Assembly (NCBI RefSeq): GCF_025685605.1
Contig: NZ_JAGTUT010000001.1
Span: forward strand, 3,720,001 to 3,784,000
Source: Granulicella arctica
Lineage (GTDB): Bacteria; Acidobacteriota; Terriglobia; Terriglobales; Acidobacteriaceae
Direction: 5' to 3'
DNA: 64,000 bases
The notes beneath the pieces are model-generated. The model was given only the letters and a program-made list of their open reading frames with translations. It was not told the DNA's origin and ran no database searches. Shown one piece after another: positions 27,852-36,436 of this stretch (positions are counted from its first letter, which is position 1; each line of letters starts with the position of its first letter). The translations under genes and the position numbers were made by a program.

Positions 27852-30338
27852 CTATGAACCCATCGTGATGGGCAGGGTACGTGCGTGGCTGAAGTAGCGG
27901 CTCGATAGGTTATTCGACCACGCAGGCAGCGTTGCTTCCAATTCTGCGAGGTAGCGATCAAGTTGCGCAAGGCCGCTTACGCGCCGCTTACCGGGAGCAG
28001 CGAGGCGCATGGCTTGCAGGTCGATATTTCGCAGAGCTTGAAGCGCATCCTGCAGCGTCTTCAGATCATCCGGCACGTGTCGAGGAAGCTTCTCGTAGAG
28101 TTCGGCCAGGTGATCCAATTGGAAGTCCAAAGACCTTGGATTGGTTTCGTCTGACATTAAGACATCGAGCACGGCGAGTGGCTGTATGGTCGTGTAGTAC
28201 CGCGTTCGGTAGGTCACTGAACTGTCGGCAACCTCAAGCAGGTGTTCGAGAAATGACCAGTTTTCAAGTGCGAGCGGTTTTGTGATCACACGCAATTGTC
28301 GAGTGAGATAGATGGCACGTTCGAGGCGGCGGCCAAGACTCATAAACAACCAACCTGAACCTCGGTTGACGTTCTCGCGCTCCATACCGGAGAAGGCAGA
28401 GAGTCGCTCCAGGCATGCCGTTAGCATGACCGAGTAGTCGGGCAGTCGGTTGCCCGGCTTGCTCTCCATAGCATTCCGAAGCTGGCCGATCAGGAGCATC
28501 ATGTCCGCCGACAGACGTTCGCGCACGTTGCCACCGATGCGTGCAACTTCTTCTAGTGTGCAGGGCAAACTATCCGAACGGTTTGTATCGGTCAACAGCG
28601 AGATCAACTCTTTCTCAAGTGTTGGATAGGTAGTCGCTGTTCGCTTCGTTTTCGGGAGTTTACTCTTCCGCGTGCCCAGACAACCGTGCAGAAGAAGCAG
28701 GCTGCCAAGCTCTGCTTCTTCCTCGCGTCCGACACGCGGCAGCATCGACCGCAGGATACGTGCGATGTTCTCTGCTCGCTCGACATAGCGGCCCAGCCAG
28801 AACGTGTTATCGGCGACGCTGCTGGGAACGACGCGAGAGACCCGGCGCAGTTCAAGGGGCTCGTCACGTGGCGGCAGCATGCTGAAGGTGTCTACCGGCT
28901 GATCCCAAAGAACCCAGGCATCCTTGCTATGACCACCGCGCTGCATAGAAACGACTGAGCCGTTCGCTTCGGCAACACGGACGAGTCCGCCAGGGATCAC
29001 TTGCCAACCGTCTGCTGTATTGAGGACGTACGTGCGAAGAACCATGCTGCGAGAGCTGAGGTTACTGTCTTCCCATACGGGAGCCGTCGAAAGGGCGACC
29101 TGCTCCTGTGCGACATACTCATGAGGAAAGGCCCGAAGGCGCTCAATAAATTCGGCACGTTTGTTCTGAGGCAGCTCAGACCCAAAGACGGGCTCGATGC
29201 CGCGGGATGGGAACGCTGGTTTAACCACTACTGATTCCAAATGGTCAAGAACCCAGGCAAGCGCTTGGGGCTGACCGCACCACCAGGTCGCCACCGATGG
29301 CAGCTTTAATTCTTCGCCGAGGAGGTGCCGCGATAGCCCGGGAAGAAACGGCATGATGGCTGCTGACTCGATCAGACCGCTGCCGAGCGCATTCGCAACC
29401 TTGACATTGCCAGCAACGATCGCGTCGACCAAACCAGGGACACCGAGGAGTGAGTCGCTGCGCAGTTCGAGCGGATCACAGAAACCATCATCGACGCGGC
29501 GCAGGATGACATCGACCTGCTCCAGGCCTCCCACCGTCTTGAGGTAAACGCGCCGGTCGCGCACCATCATGTCGGCACCCTCGACGAGGGTGAAGCCGAG
29601 ATACTTGGCAAGGTAAGCATGTTCGAAATATGTCTCGTTATGAGGACCAGGGGTCAGAAGAACAATGCGCGGGTCTTCACGCTGACCCATACTGATCAAC
29701 GCATCGCGCTGTGCACGGAAGAAGGGAGCGAGGCGGAGCACGTTCGAGTTGCGGAAGAGTTCGGGGAGCAGATCGGAGACGATGGTGCGGTTCTCAAGCG
29801 CATAGCCGCTGCCGGAAGGTGCCTGCGTACGATCGGCAAGGACCCACCACTGGCCGTCTGGGGAGCGCGCGAGATCGACGGCGAGCATGTGCAGATGGCT
29901 ATGCGGAGGTACCTTAACTCCGACCATAGGGCGAAGAAACGCAGGATTGCCGTAGAGGAGCGCCGCGGGAAAGTGGCCGTCTTTGAGGAGTTCTTGCGAT
30001 CCATAGAGATCTTCAAGCATGAGGCTCAGCAAGCGGGCGCGTTGTTTGACGCCTGCCTCGATAAAGCGCCACTCCTCGGCTGAGATGAGAAGGGGAACGA
30101 AGTCAGTGCGCCAGGGGCGGTTCGCGCCAAGTGGATCGCTGTAAATGTTGTAGGTGATGCCGTTCTCGCGAATGCGGCGTTCGGCCAGAGTCCATCGGCG
30201 ACCCAGCTCCTCTGCGCCGAGGTCGCGGAGGGATTCCATTAAGTGGACCCAGTGTGGCCGAGGGTTCAATCCGTCAGCGGACGATTCCTCATAGGTTGCA
30301 CCATAACGAAGGTGGGACTGGTAGAGGTCGCCGATCAT
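27852..30338 (-). CDS. Circularly permuted ATP-grasp protein fused to alpha-E domain
   Basis: 828 residues from the ATG at 30336-30338, which overlaps the upstream stop (ATGA) and is preferred over an in-frame start 51 bp earlier inside that gene. Residues 1 to about 470 are the circularly permuted ATP-grasp ligase (old DUF404/DUF407): DPLGANRPWRTDFVPLLIS, RIVLLTPGPHNETYFEHAYL, VVKPAFPSRGIEPVFG and AQEQVALSTAPVWE. From about 510 the alpha-E domain (DUF403) begins VADNTFWLGRYVERAENIAR. The ligase would form amide or peptide bonds with ATP; alpha-E is always its partner and is often a separate protein, so the fusion is one known variant. Confidence 0.88.
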   Translation of the reverse strand: MIGDLYQSHLRYGATYEESSADGLNPRPHWVHLMESLRDLGAEELGRRWTLAERRIRENGITYNIYSDPLGANRPWRTDFVPLLISAEEWRFIEAGVKQRARLLSLMLEDLYGSQELLKDGHFPAALLYGNPAFLRPMVGVKVPPHSHLHMLAVDLARSPDGQWWVLADRTQAPSGSGYALENRTIVSDLLPELFRNSNVLRLAPFFRAQRDALISMGQREDPRIVLLTPGPHNETYFEHAYLAKYLGFTLVEGADMMVRDRRVYLKTVGGLEQVDVILRRVDDGFCDPLELRSDSLLGVPGLVDAIVAGNVKVANALGSGLIESAAIMPFLPGLSRHLLGEELKLPSVATWWCGQPQALAWVLDHLESVVVKPAFPSRGIEPVFGSELPQNKRAEFIERLRAFPHEYVAQEQVALSTAPVWEDSNLSSRSMVLRTYVLNTADGWQVIPGGLVRVAEANGSVVSMQRGGHSKDAWVLWDQPVDTFSMLPPRDEPLELRRVSRVVPSSVADNTFWLGRYVERAENIARILRSMLPRVGREEEAELGSLLLLHGCLGTRKSKLPKTKRTATTYPTLEKELISLLTDTNRSDSLPCTLEEVARIGGNVRERLSADMMLLIGQLRNAMESKPGNRLPDYSVMLTACLERLSAFSGMERENVNRGSGWLFMSLGRRLERAIYLTRQLRVITKPLALENWSFLEHLLEVADSSVTYRTRYYTTIQPLAVLDVLMSDETNPRSLDFQLDHLAELYEKLPRHVPDDLKTLQDALQALRNIDLQAMRLAAPGKRRVSGLAQLDRYLAELEATLPAWSNNLSSRYFSHARTLPITMGS

Positions 30339-33300
30339 GGCACAACCCTTCTCAGCTCTGTGGAAGCCTTGCCATCCGGCGTCGGCCATCGCATGTCCAG
30401 GGTCATGGGGAAGATGGGGTTGTCCTCTAAAGCGGGTGCGGTCATCGGTTCAGTCGACGGATCGGAAGCTTGGAATCGTTGCAGTCGGCGTTCTCGCGCC
30501 TCATTTGCGTCCGCTGGTCTAGTTTGATGCGCGGTCCCGTCTGGCGGTCCAGCATAGTACGTGCAATGACCGATCGAGCGATCCGTTGAGGTGTCGATCA
30601 GGTCGAAGACTAAAGGAGTATGGACAGGGATTGATGGATGCAGCGCGGCGGAGAGCTTGCGCGCGCGATAGCGTATTCCGGCTACAGCTTCACCTGGTTC
30701 GCCGGTTGGATGGAGCGGCACCCGGCGGCCGTTGCAGGTCACAACGTAGCGGGAGTCAGAGGTCAAGCCGGTCACCTTGACCTGCATTCGCTCGAGCGAT
30801 GAATCGACGCTGCGTCCGGTGCGGCCCGAGTTGGTCTCCTCGGCAAGAACGTTCCAGGGTTCAAGAGCTTGACGAAGTTCAAGTTCGACGCCGTTGGCGG
30901 TAATAGAACCGATCTTGGGAAAGCGGAATTCCAGGTGCGCAGCGAACCACGAATCTTCAAACGCCAAACCAGCGACGCGTAATGCCCTGAGTACCTCGGC
31001 AAAATCGTCCTTGACGAAGTGGGGCAGCATGAATCGATCGTGGAGGGTCGTACCCCAGCGAACCAAAGGAGCTGTGAACGGCTGTTTCCAGAACATCAGG
31101 ACCAGCGCGCGGATAAGCAGCATCTCGACCAGACCCATGCGGTAATGGGGTGCCATCTCGAAGGCGCGAAGCTCAAGCAGACCAAGCCGTAAACCCTGAC
31201 CTTCAGGTGGATAGAGCTTGTCGATGCAGAACTCCGCACGATGGGTGTTGCCGGTGACGTCGACGAGGAGGTTCCGGAAGAGTCCATCAAGAATATACGG
31301 GGGACATTCGCCCAGAGGCAGATGACTGAAGGCTACTTCAAGCTCATACAAAGCGTCGGCGCGGGCTTCGTCCACGCGAGGGTACTGACTCGTCGGGCCA
31401 ACGTACATGCCTGAAAAGAGATACGAGAGTGAAGGATGATTTTGCCAGAACGTGACCATGCTGCGAAGCAGATCCGGGCGCCGCAAGAGGGGGCTATCTG
31501 GTACGGTCGCTGCGCCCAGAACAATATGGCTGCCGCCACCAGTCGCGAGGTGACTACCGTCGTAGGCGAACTTCCCGGCGATCAAGCGATTGCCGAGGGC
31601 CTCTTCCGAAAGGATGGCGTTGAGTTCTTCAAGCTCGTCCCAATCGCTGGTAGGCGGCAGGTTTACCTCCAGAACGCCAGGGTCGGGGGTAAGGCTGAAC
31701 GCGCGGAGGCAAGGGTCAGAGGGTGGTGTATAGCCTTCCACCCAGACCGCCCTGCTCAGGTATTGGCAGGTGTCTTCGATCGCCGCGACGAGGTCGAGAT
31801 AGTCAGGAAGTCCCGGAACATAGGGGAGGAAGATGCAGAGGTGTCCATCGCGAGCCTGGACGCAAAGGGACGGGCGAATCAACTCGGTCGCGGTCTCTGA
31901 GGTGCTGGAGAGCGGCGGCAGCAGATCAGGCTGAGGCTCAACCCTGAAGAGGTCCCTGCGCCGTGCTGGATGAGCAGGAATCTTGACACGGTCGCTTGGA
32001 ACATCGCCATCCATCTCGTACTCGTAAACGAGTTCGTCCGGCGCAACGAACGGCATTGCTTCGACCGGGATACGGTAGCCAATGGGCGAATCGCCGTAGG
32101 AGAGTACAAGCCGAGTAGGGCGCTCAAACCAAAGCTGGCTCGACCATGCCAGCCCACTCGCAGGCTGGCGGCGGCGGAGCGGAAGGATGTACCCGGCTGG
32201 CTCCGACGGGTCTCCCGCGCCGGTATCCGGATCAAATCCGGGAAGGATGTTTTCGCCACTGACCTGCAAGCGATGCGCGAGGGCCTGCATGAAGGCGAGG
32301 CTGTCGGCAATGCCGAAGCTATACTCCTGTTCCTCCGTGGCGATAAGGTCGCCGTCCTCCCAGACAGGAACGCCGTCCATGCGGGAGATACAGTGAAAGG
32401 CCCATCGAGGAAGCTGCTCGCCGGGGTACCACTTCCCCTGTCCAAAGTGAAGGAGAGCGCCGGGAGCGGTTCGCTCTCGAAGGCGGCGGATCAGGGTGAG
32501 GCCGCGCGTGCGCTTGATCGGACCGAGCGCTTCGATGTTCCACTGCATGCTCTCGGTGTCATCGATCCCGACGTAGGTGGGTTCGCCACCCATCGTGAGG
32601 CGTACATCTTCTGCCTGAAGTTCACGGTCGATGCCGTGGGCGACCTCCCGCACACGGGTCCAGGCCTCATCGCTGAAGGGCTTGGTCAGGCTGGGCACCT
32701 CATTCAACCGGCGCACCGACATCGCGTAGCTGAACTCCACGCGGGCGTTTTCGACTGTACCGGCGATCGGGGCTGCCTGTGAAGCTTCAAGGGTGCAGGC
32801 AAGAGGGATATGACCCTCCGCAGCCATCAGGCCCGATGTTGGGTCCATGCCGATCCAGCCTGCGCCGGGTAGAAAGACCTCTACCCAGGCGTGCAGATCT
32901 GCCGAATCGATCCTGGGTCCGTCCGGGCTACCCTCTTCGGCAGCCATTTGAATCAGATAACCCGAAGCAAAGCGCGCAGCGATACCCAAGTGACGGAAGA
33001 TCTGAACGATCAGCCAGGCGGAGTCGCGACAGGAGCCTAGCTTGTCTGCAAGTGTCTGTTCGCAAGTCTGGATGCCATCTTCGAAGCGGGTAACGTATTT
33101 GATCTCGTTGCTGATGCGCTGGTTAAGGCCGAGGAGAAAGGCGATTGTGCCTTGCTTCTGTCTCGAAACGCTTGCAACGAAAGCTCTCAGAAGCGGCCCG
33201 GCAAGTTCAGGAGAGTAGTAGGGTGCCAGGTTCCTGGCCAGATCGGCAGGATACGTGAAGGGATATGTTTCAAAACCTGGTTCAAGAAAGAAGTCGAAGG

Positions 33301-33568
33301 GATTGTAGGGAGCCAGATCCGCGACGAGGTCTACTTCCACCACAAACTCGTTGGTTTTACCTGGGAAGATAATGCGCGCCAGATGATTGGCTACTGGATC
33401 GAACTGCCAGTTAAGGATACGGTCATCGGGGGTTACTGCGAGGGAGTAGCTAAGGATAGGGGTTCGACAGTGCGGCGCAGGACGCAGTTGGATGACCTGA
33501 GGCCCGAGTGATACAGCCATGTCGTACTGATACTGGCTTCTATGGTGCAGCGCAACCTGATTACCCAT
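30335..33568 (-). CDS. Transglutaminase-DUF2126 protein
   Basis: 1077 residues. Residues 1-260 are a transglutaminase-like core with Cys180 (KLGSCRDSAW), His226 (DLHAWVEVF) and Asp242 (GMDPTSG). Residues from about 300 to the end are DUF2126, a large domain related to the glutamine-synthetase/ATP-dependent carboxylate-amine ligase fold in published analyses, with ADLQAEDVRLTMGGEPTYVG-like and GSHIVLGAATVPDSPLLRRP segments. It is the first gene of the operon with the ATP-grasp/alpha-E ligase and the smaller transglutaminase. The predicted role is synthesis or transfer of a small peptide or amide modification in the cytosol; no target is known. Confidence 0.88.
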   Translation of the reverse strand: MGNQVALHHRSQYQYDMAVSLGPQVIQLRPAPHCRTPILSYSLAVTPDDRILNWQFDPVANHLARIIFPGKTNEFVVEVDLVADLAPYNPFDFFLEPGFETYPFTYPADLARNLAPYYSPELAGPLLRAFVASVSRQKQGTIAFLLGLNQRISNEIKYVTRFEDGIQTCEQTLADKLGSCRDSAWLIVQIFRHLGIAARFASGYLIQMAAEEGSPDGPRIDSADLHAWVEVFLPGAGWIGMDPTSGLMAAEGHIPLACTLEASQAAPIAGTVENARVEFSYAMSVRRLNEVPSLTKPFSDEAWTRVREVAHGIDRELQAEDVRLTMGGEPTYVGIDDTESMQWNIEALGPIKRTRGLTLIRRLRERTAPGALLHFGQGKWYPGEQLPRWAFHCISRMDGVPVWEDGDLIATEEQEYSFGIADSLAFMQALAHRLQVSGENILPGFDPDTGAGDPSEPAGYILPLRRRQPASGLAWSSQLWFERPTRLVLSYGDSPIGYRIPVEAMPFVAPDELVYEYEMDGDVPSDRVKIPAHPARRRDLFRVEPQPDLLPPLSSTSETATELIRPSLCVQARDGHLCIFLPYVPGLPDYLDLVAAIEDTCQYLSRAVWVEGYTPPSDPCLRAFSLTPDPGVLEVNLPPTSDWDELEELNAILSEEALGNRLIAGKFAYDGSHLATGGGSHIVLGAATVPDSPLLRRPDLLRSMVTFWQNHPSLSYLFSGMYVGPTSQYPRVDEARADALYELEVAFSHLPLGECPPYILDGLFRNLLVDVTGNTHRAEFCIDKLYPPEGQGLRLGLLELRAFEMAPHYRMGLVEMLLIRALVLMFWKQPFTAPLVRWGTTLHDRFMLPHFVKDDFAEVLRALRVAGLAFEDSWFAAHLEFRFPKIGSITANGVELELRQALEPWNVLAEETNSGRTGRSVDSSLERMQVKVTGLTSDSRYVVTCNGRRVPLHPTGEPGEAVAGIRYRARKLSAALHPSIPVHTPLVFDLIDTSTDRSIGHCTYYAGPPDGTAHQTRPADANEARERRLQRFQASDPSTEPMTAPALEDNPIFPMTLDMRWPTPDGKASTELRRVVP

Positions 33569-33887
33569 TGATCTCTGATCCTAATACGACTCGTTGGCAG
33601 CGTTGGCGTCTCTTTGCGAGGACTGCATCCCCGTAAGGCATGCAGTCTGACCTGCGATGGCCCGGAGAGCAGTTGCAATCAATGTTGGGACTTGACGATA
33701 CTCTGATCTTAGCGTTCAAAACGGCCATTCGTCACTCGATAGCGTGACAAGCTTGAGCAGCGTCTGGTGAATTCGTAATTGAAGCTGTCAAATCGGATGC
33801 AAGCCTCTCGGGGGCCTTCCCGCACCGGTACGCTAAACTGAGCTTCTTACGCGAATACTTGAGCGAATTCAAAGTCTATGGAGTTTC
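33569..33887. other. Divergent intergenic region between the two transglutaminase units
   Basis: These 319 bp separate the DUF2126 operon from the divergent third transglutaminase gene and must carry the promoters of both. No clear operator, small gene or RNA structure was found by eye. Confidence 0.4.
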
Positions 33888-34874
33888 ATGCGTATCTTGT
33901 CTGAGTTCGATATCCAATTCAACCTTCCCGGTCCGATCGCTATGGTCGCTTTGCTGCACCTGCATCCATCGCTGCAGCCGCAGATCCTCTCCGGCAACGA
34001 TCTTCTTGTGGAGCACCTTACCACCCCGGCACCCGATGCCTCGCCGACCACGAACCACCCAAAGACCATCGTTGCCTCGACGGAATACATCGATACCTTT
34101 GGCAACCGGTGCGCTCGATTTCTCGCGCCCGCAGGTCACCTGCGCCTGTCCGGCACAAGTATTGTCGAAGCTGATTCTCATCCCGACCAGCTCTTTGAGT
34201 CTGCCGAGCAGGCGCCGATCGAGCTCCTTCCCTCCGAGGCCCTGCAATTCCTGCTGCCCAGCCGTTACTGCCAGGTAGACCAGTTCGGCGCAATTGCCCA
34301 GGATCTCTTCGGCTCCTACAAGCCTGGCTGGGAACGTGCCGTAGCGATTCGCGACTGGGTTCACGACAAGGTAACGTTCAATTACAACGCTGCACGTCCG
34401 ACCAAGACGGCCATGGATGTCTTCACGGAACGCATTGGGGTCTGCCGCGACTTCCAGCACCTCGCCGTTACGCTGTCACGATGCCTGAACATTCCCTCCC
34501 GCTATGTCACCGGCTACATTGGAGACATCCGCAGGCCCTACAGCGGCCTTGGAGATTTCAGCGCCTGGTACCAGGTCTTTCTAAACGGCCAGTGGATCAA
34601 TCTCGACGCTCGCCACAACTACCCACGGTTGGGTCGTCTTTTGATGGCTGTCGGGCGCGATGCCGCTGACGTTGCCATTACCACCAGCTTTGGCGCGGCA
34701 TACCTCACCAATTTTTACGTTGAATCAAACGAGATTGATGCCGACGGAAACAAGATTCCTCCATCGCAAAACTTCGCGTACAACATGACCCCACCGACCT
34801 TGCACGATTCAAACACGCCTACACAGACCAACAGCCAGGCCAGCCCAACCCAGACACAGTCCGCGGTATCGTAA
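33888..34874 (+). CDS. Transglutaminase-like protein lacking the catalytic histidine
   Basis: 328 residues, start supported by GGAG four bases before the ATG. The family fold is clear: FGNRCARFLAPAGHLRLSGT in the N-terminal beta region, Cys186 in ERIGVCRDFQHLAVT and Asp240 in INLDARHN, then LMAVGRDAADVAITTSFG. The position normally occupied by the catalytic His (DFHAWFE in relatives) is Ser225 here (GDFSAWYQVF; codon AGC). It may therefore be inactive, use another residue, or serve as a binding subunit. It is divergent from the DUF2126/ATP-grasp operon and probably belongs to the same system. A hairpin terminator follows. Confidence 0.85.
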   Translation: MRILSEFDIQFNLPGPIAMVALLHLHPSLQPQILSGNDLLVEHLTTPAPDASPTTNHPKTIVASTEYIDTFGNRCARFLAPAGHLRLSGTSIVEADSHPDQLFESAEQAPIELLPSEALQFLLPSRYCQVDQFGAIAQDLFGSYKPGWERAVAIRDWVHDKVTFNYNAARPTKTAMDVFTERIGVCRDFQHLAVTLSRCLNIPSRYVTGYIGDIRRPYSGLGDFSAWYQVFLNGQWINLDARHNYPRLGRLLMAVGRDAADVAITTSFGAAYLTNFYVESNEIDADGNKIPPSQNFAYNMTPPTLHDSNTPTQTNSQASPTQTQSAVS

Positions 34875-34879
34875 TCAAA

Positions 34880-34918
34880 GCACAAGGCCTTCGTCCCTCC
34901 TGAGGGAAAGCCTTGTGC
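34880..34918 (+). terminator. Nested hairpin after the third transglutaminase gene
   Basis: GCACAAGGC (34880-34888) pairs perfectly with GCCTTGTGC (34910-34918), enclosing CCCTC/GAGGG. It begins 5 bp past the stop. There is no T-tract, so efficiency is uncertain. Confidence 0.6.
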
Positions 34919-34995
34919 CGTATGTCGCAATATCTCGCTAAATAACTCTGAAACCGCCAGCGGAACGCTCGCCGCCTCAGGTGTATACCTTGTGC

Positions 34996-36192
34996 ATGCC
35001 GCCCTTGCGCTCTCTAATAGCCGTCTTTATGTTTGTTTCCCCGATCCTTGCTCACTGCCAAACTGCCGACCCCATTGCAGTCATCGACACCACGGCGGGC
35101 AGGATAACCTGCAAGCTTCTTACCCATCAGCGACCTGTAACCACCGCTCACTTCATCGCACTGGCCAAGGGGACTGAGCCTTGGACCGCACCAGATGGAT
35201 CAGCAGGCGGGAGCATACCGTTCTACGACGGCACCCGCATCAGCGCGCAGACCTCCGGCATCGCCGCTGGCACCCGCGCCACACCCGCGCAACAGCCTGC
35301 CGGTTTACCATTCGCAGTCGAAGTGGCACCGCCTTTGCTCTTCGACCGCCCCGGCCTTCTCGCCATGATCGCCAGCAAAGGTAAAGCTGGACCCTCACGT
35401 TTCCTCATTACCGACCATGCGAACAGGGAAGTGGACGGACACGCGGTGGTCTTCGGTACGTGTGACGACGACTCGATCAAGCTGGTAGCCACCTTACGAC
35501 ACACGCTGCAGAGCACAGATAACCATCCCGCCACTCCGTTCGCGATCAATCACATTGCCATCGTCCCGGCAGGAGACCCGCTGCCACCGCCAGCGGCGCA
35601 AATCCCCCTCGATGCCATCCTCCCTGCGGAAACGATCACGCCACTGGCCGCACCCTCGGGCCCGGAACCATCTGGGCCTATGGCTGTTCTGGAGACGACA
35701 GTCGGCAATATTCGTTGTCGCCTTTTCGTGCGAGAAAGCCCCATCGCCACCAGTACGTTTATTGGACTGGCAAACGGCACGAAAGACTGGACCGATCCCA
35801 GGACCAGGGTCGTCCAACATCAGCGCCGCTTCTATGACGACATGCCGATAGATCGCGTGCTCCCCGACTTCTACATTCAGTTCGGAGACATCACCGGAGA
35901 CATCAGCGGCAAGACAGACATAGGCTTCCGTTTCAAGAATGAAAGCACCCCCGGCCTGACCTTTGATCGACCTGGACGGCTCGCCTTCGGCAATGGCGGC
36001 CCTGACACGAACAACAGCGAGTTGTTCTTCGCACTCAATCCTATGCATGTTCTCGACGGGGGCTATCCGATCATTGGGCAATGCGACTCAGCTTCAGTGG
36101 CTATCCTTGAGCGTATCGCGCATCTGCCACGAGACGCCTCGAATCACCCGCTTACCCCGGTCGTCATTCGGCACATCGCGATCCAACCCTGA
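34996..36192 (+). CDS. Exported protein with two cyclophilin-type domains, first one degenerate
   Basis: 398 residues from the ATG at 34996 (a GTG at 34981 in the same frame is possible), opening a signal peptide MPPLRSLIAVFMFVSPILAH with cleavage near CQ. Domain 1 (about 25-185) has the cyclophilin outline (VIDTTAGRITCKLL, FDRPGLLAMIASKGKAGPSR) but lacks the FHRVIPxFMIQGGD and NGSQFFI catalytic segments. Domain 2 (about 230-398) is closer to canonical: DMPIDRVLPDFYIQFGD, FDRPGRLAFGNGGPDTNNSE and LFFALNPMHVLDGGYPIIGQ. The arginine of FHR is kept as DRV. It is a predicted periplasmic peptidyl-prolyl isomerase or chaperone. Two further cyclophilins lie at 59.4-60.7 kb. Confidence 0.8.
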   Translation: MPPLRSLIAVFMFVSPILAHCQTADPIAVIDTTAGRITCKLLTHQRPVTTAHFIALAKGTEPWTAPDGSAGGSIPFYDGTRISAQTSGIAAGTRATPAQQPAGLPFAVEVAPPLLFDRPGLLAMIASKGKAGPSRFLITDHANREVDGHAVVFGTCDDDSIKLVATLRHTLQSTDNHPATPFAINHIAIVPAGDPLPPPAAQIPLDAILPAETITPLAAPSGPEPSGPMAVLETTVGNIRCRLFVRESPIATSTFIGLANGTKDWTDPRTRVVQHQRRFYDDMPIDRVLPDFYIQFGDITGDISGKTDIGFRFKNESTPGLTFDRPGRLAFGNGGPDTNNSELFFALNPMHVLDGGYPIIGQCDSASVAILERIAHLPRDASNHPLTPVVIRHIAIQP

Positions 36193-36436
36193 TAGGCTTC
36201 GGCGGAAAACAATGCGCCTCGCTGCTATGCTTTGCGGAACAAACAGGCGTTGAGCGCTGGGTATCAGAAGGCAGATCAGCGCTGAGATGTCTGTGGCGCA
36301 GACGGCGACAGTAGATTAGAGCTGAAGCTGCGAAGTTTTGACCTTTGGTAACGTTTCCAGTAATGTGATCCCACTCGATCCATTTAGAACGCGATGTGTG
36401 CTCCATCCAAATCTGTATCTGGAGAAGCTATAACGT

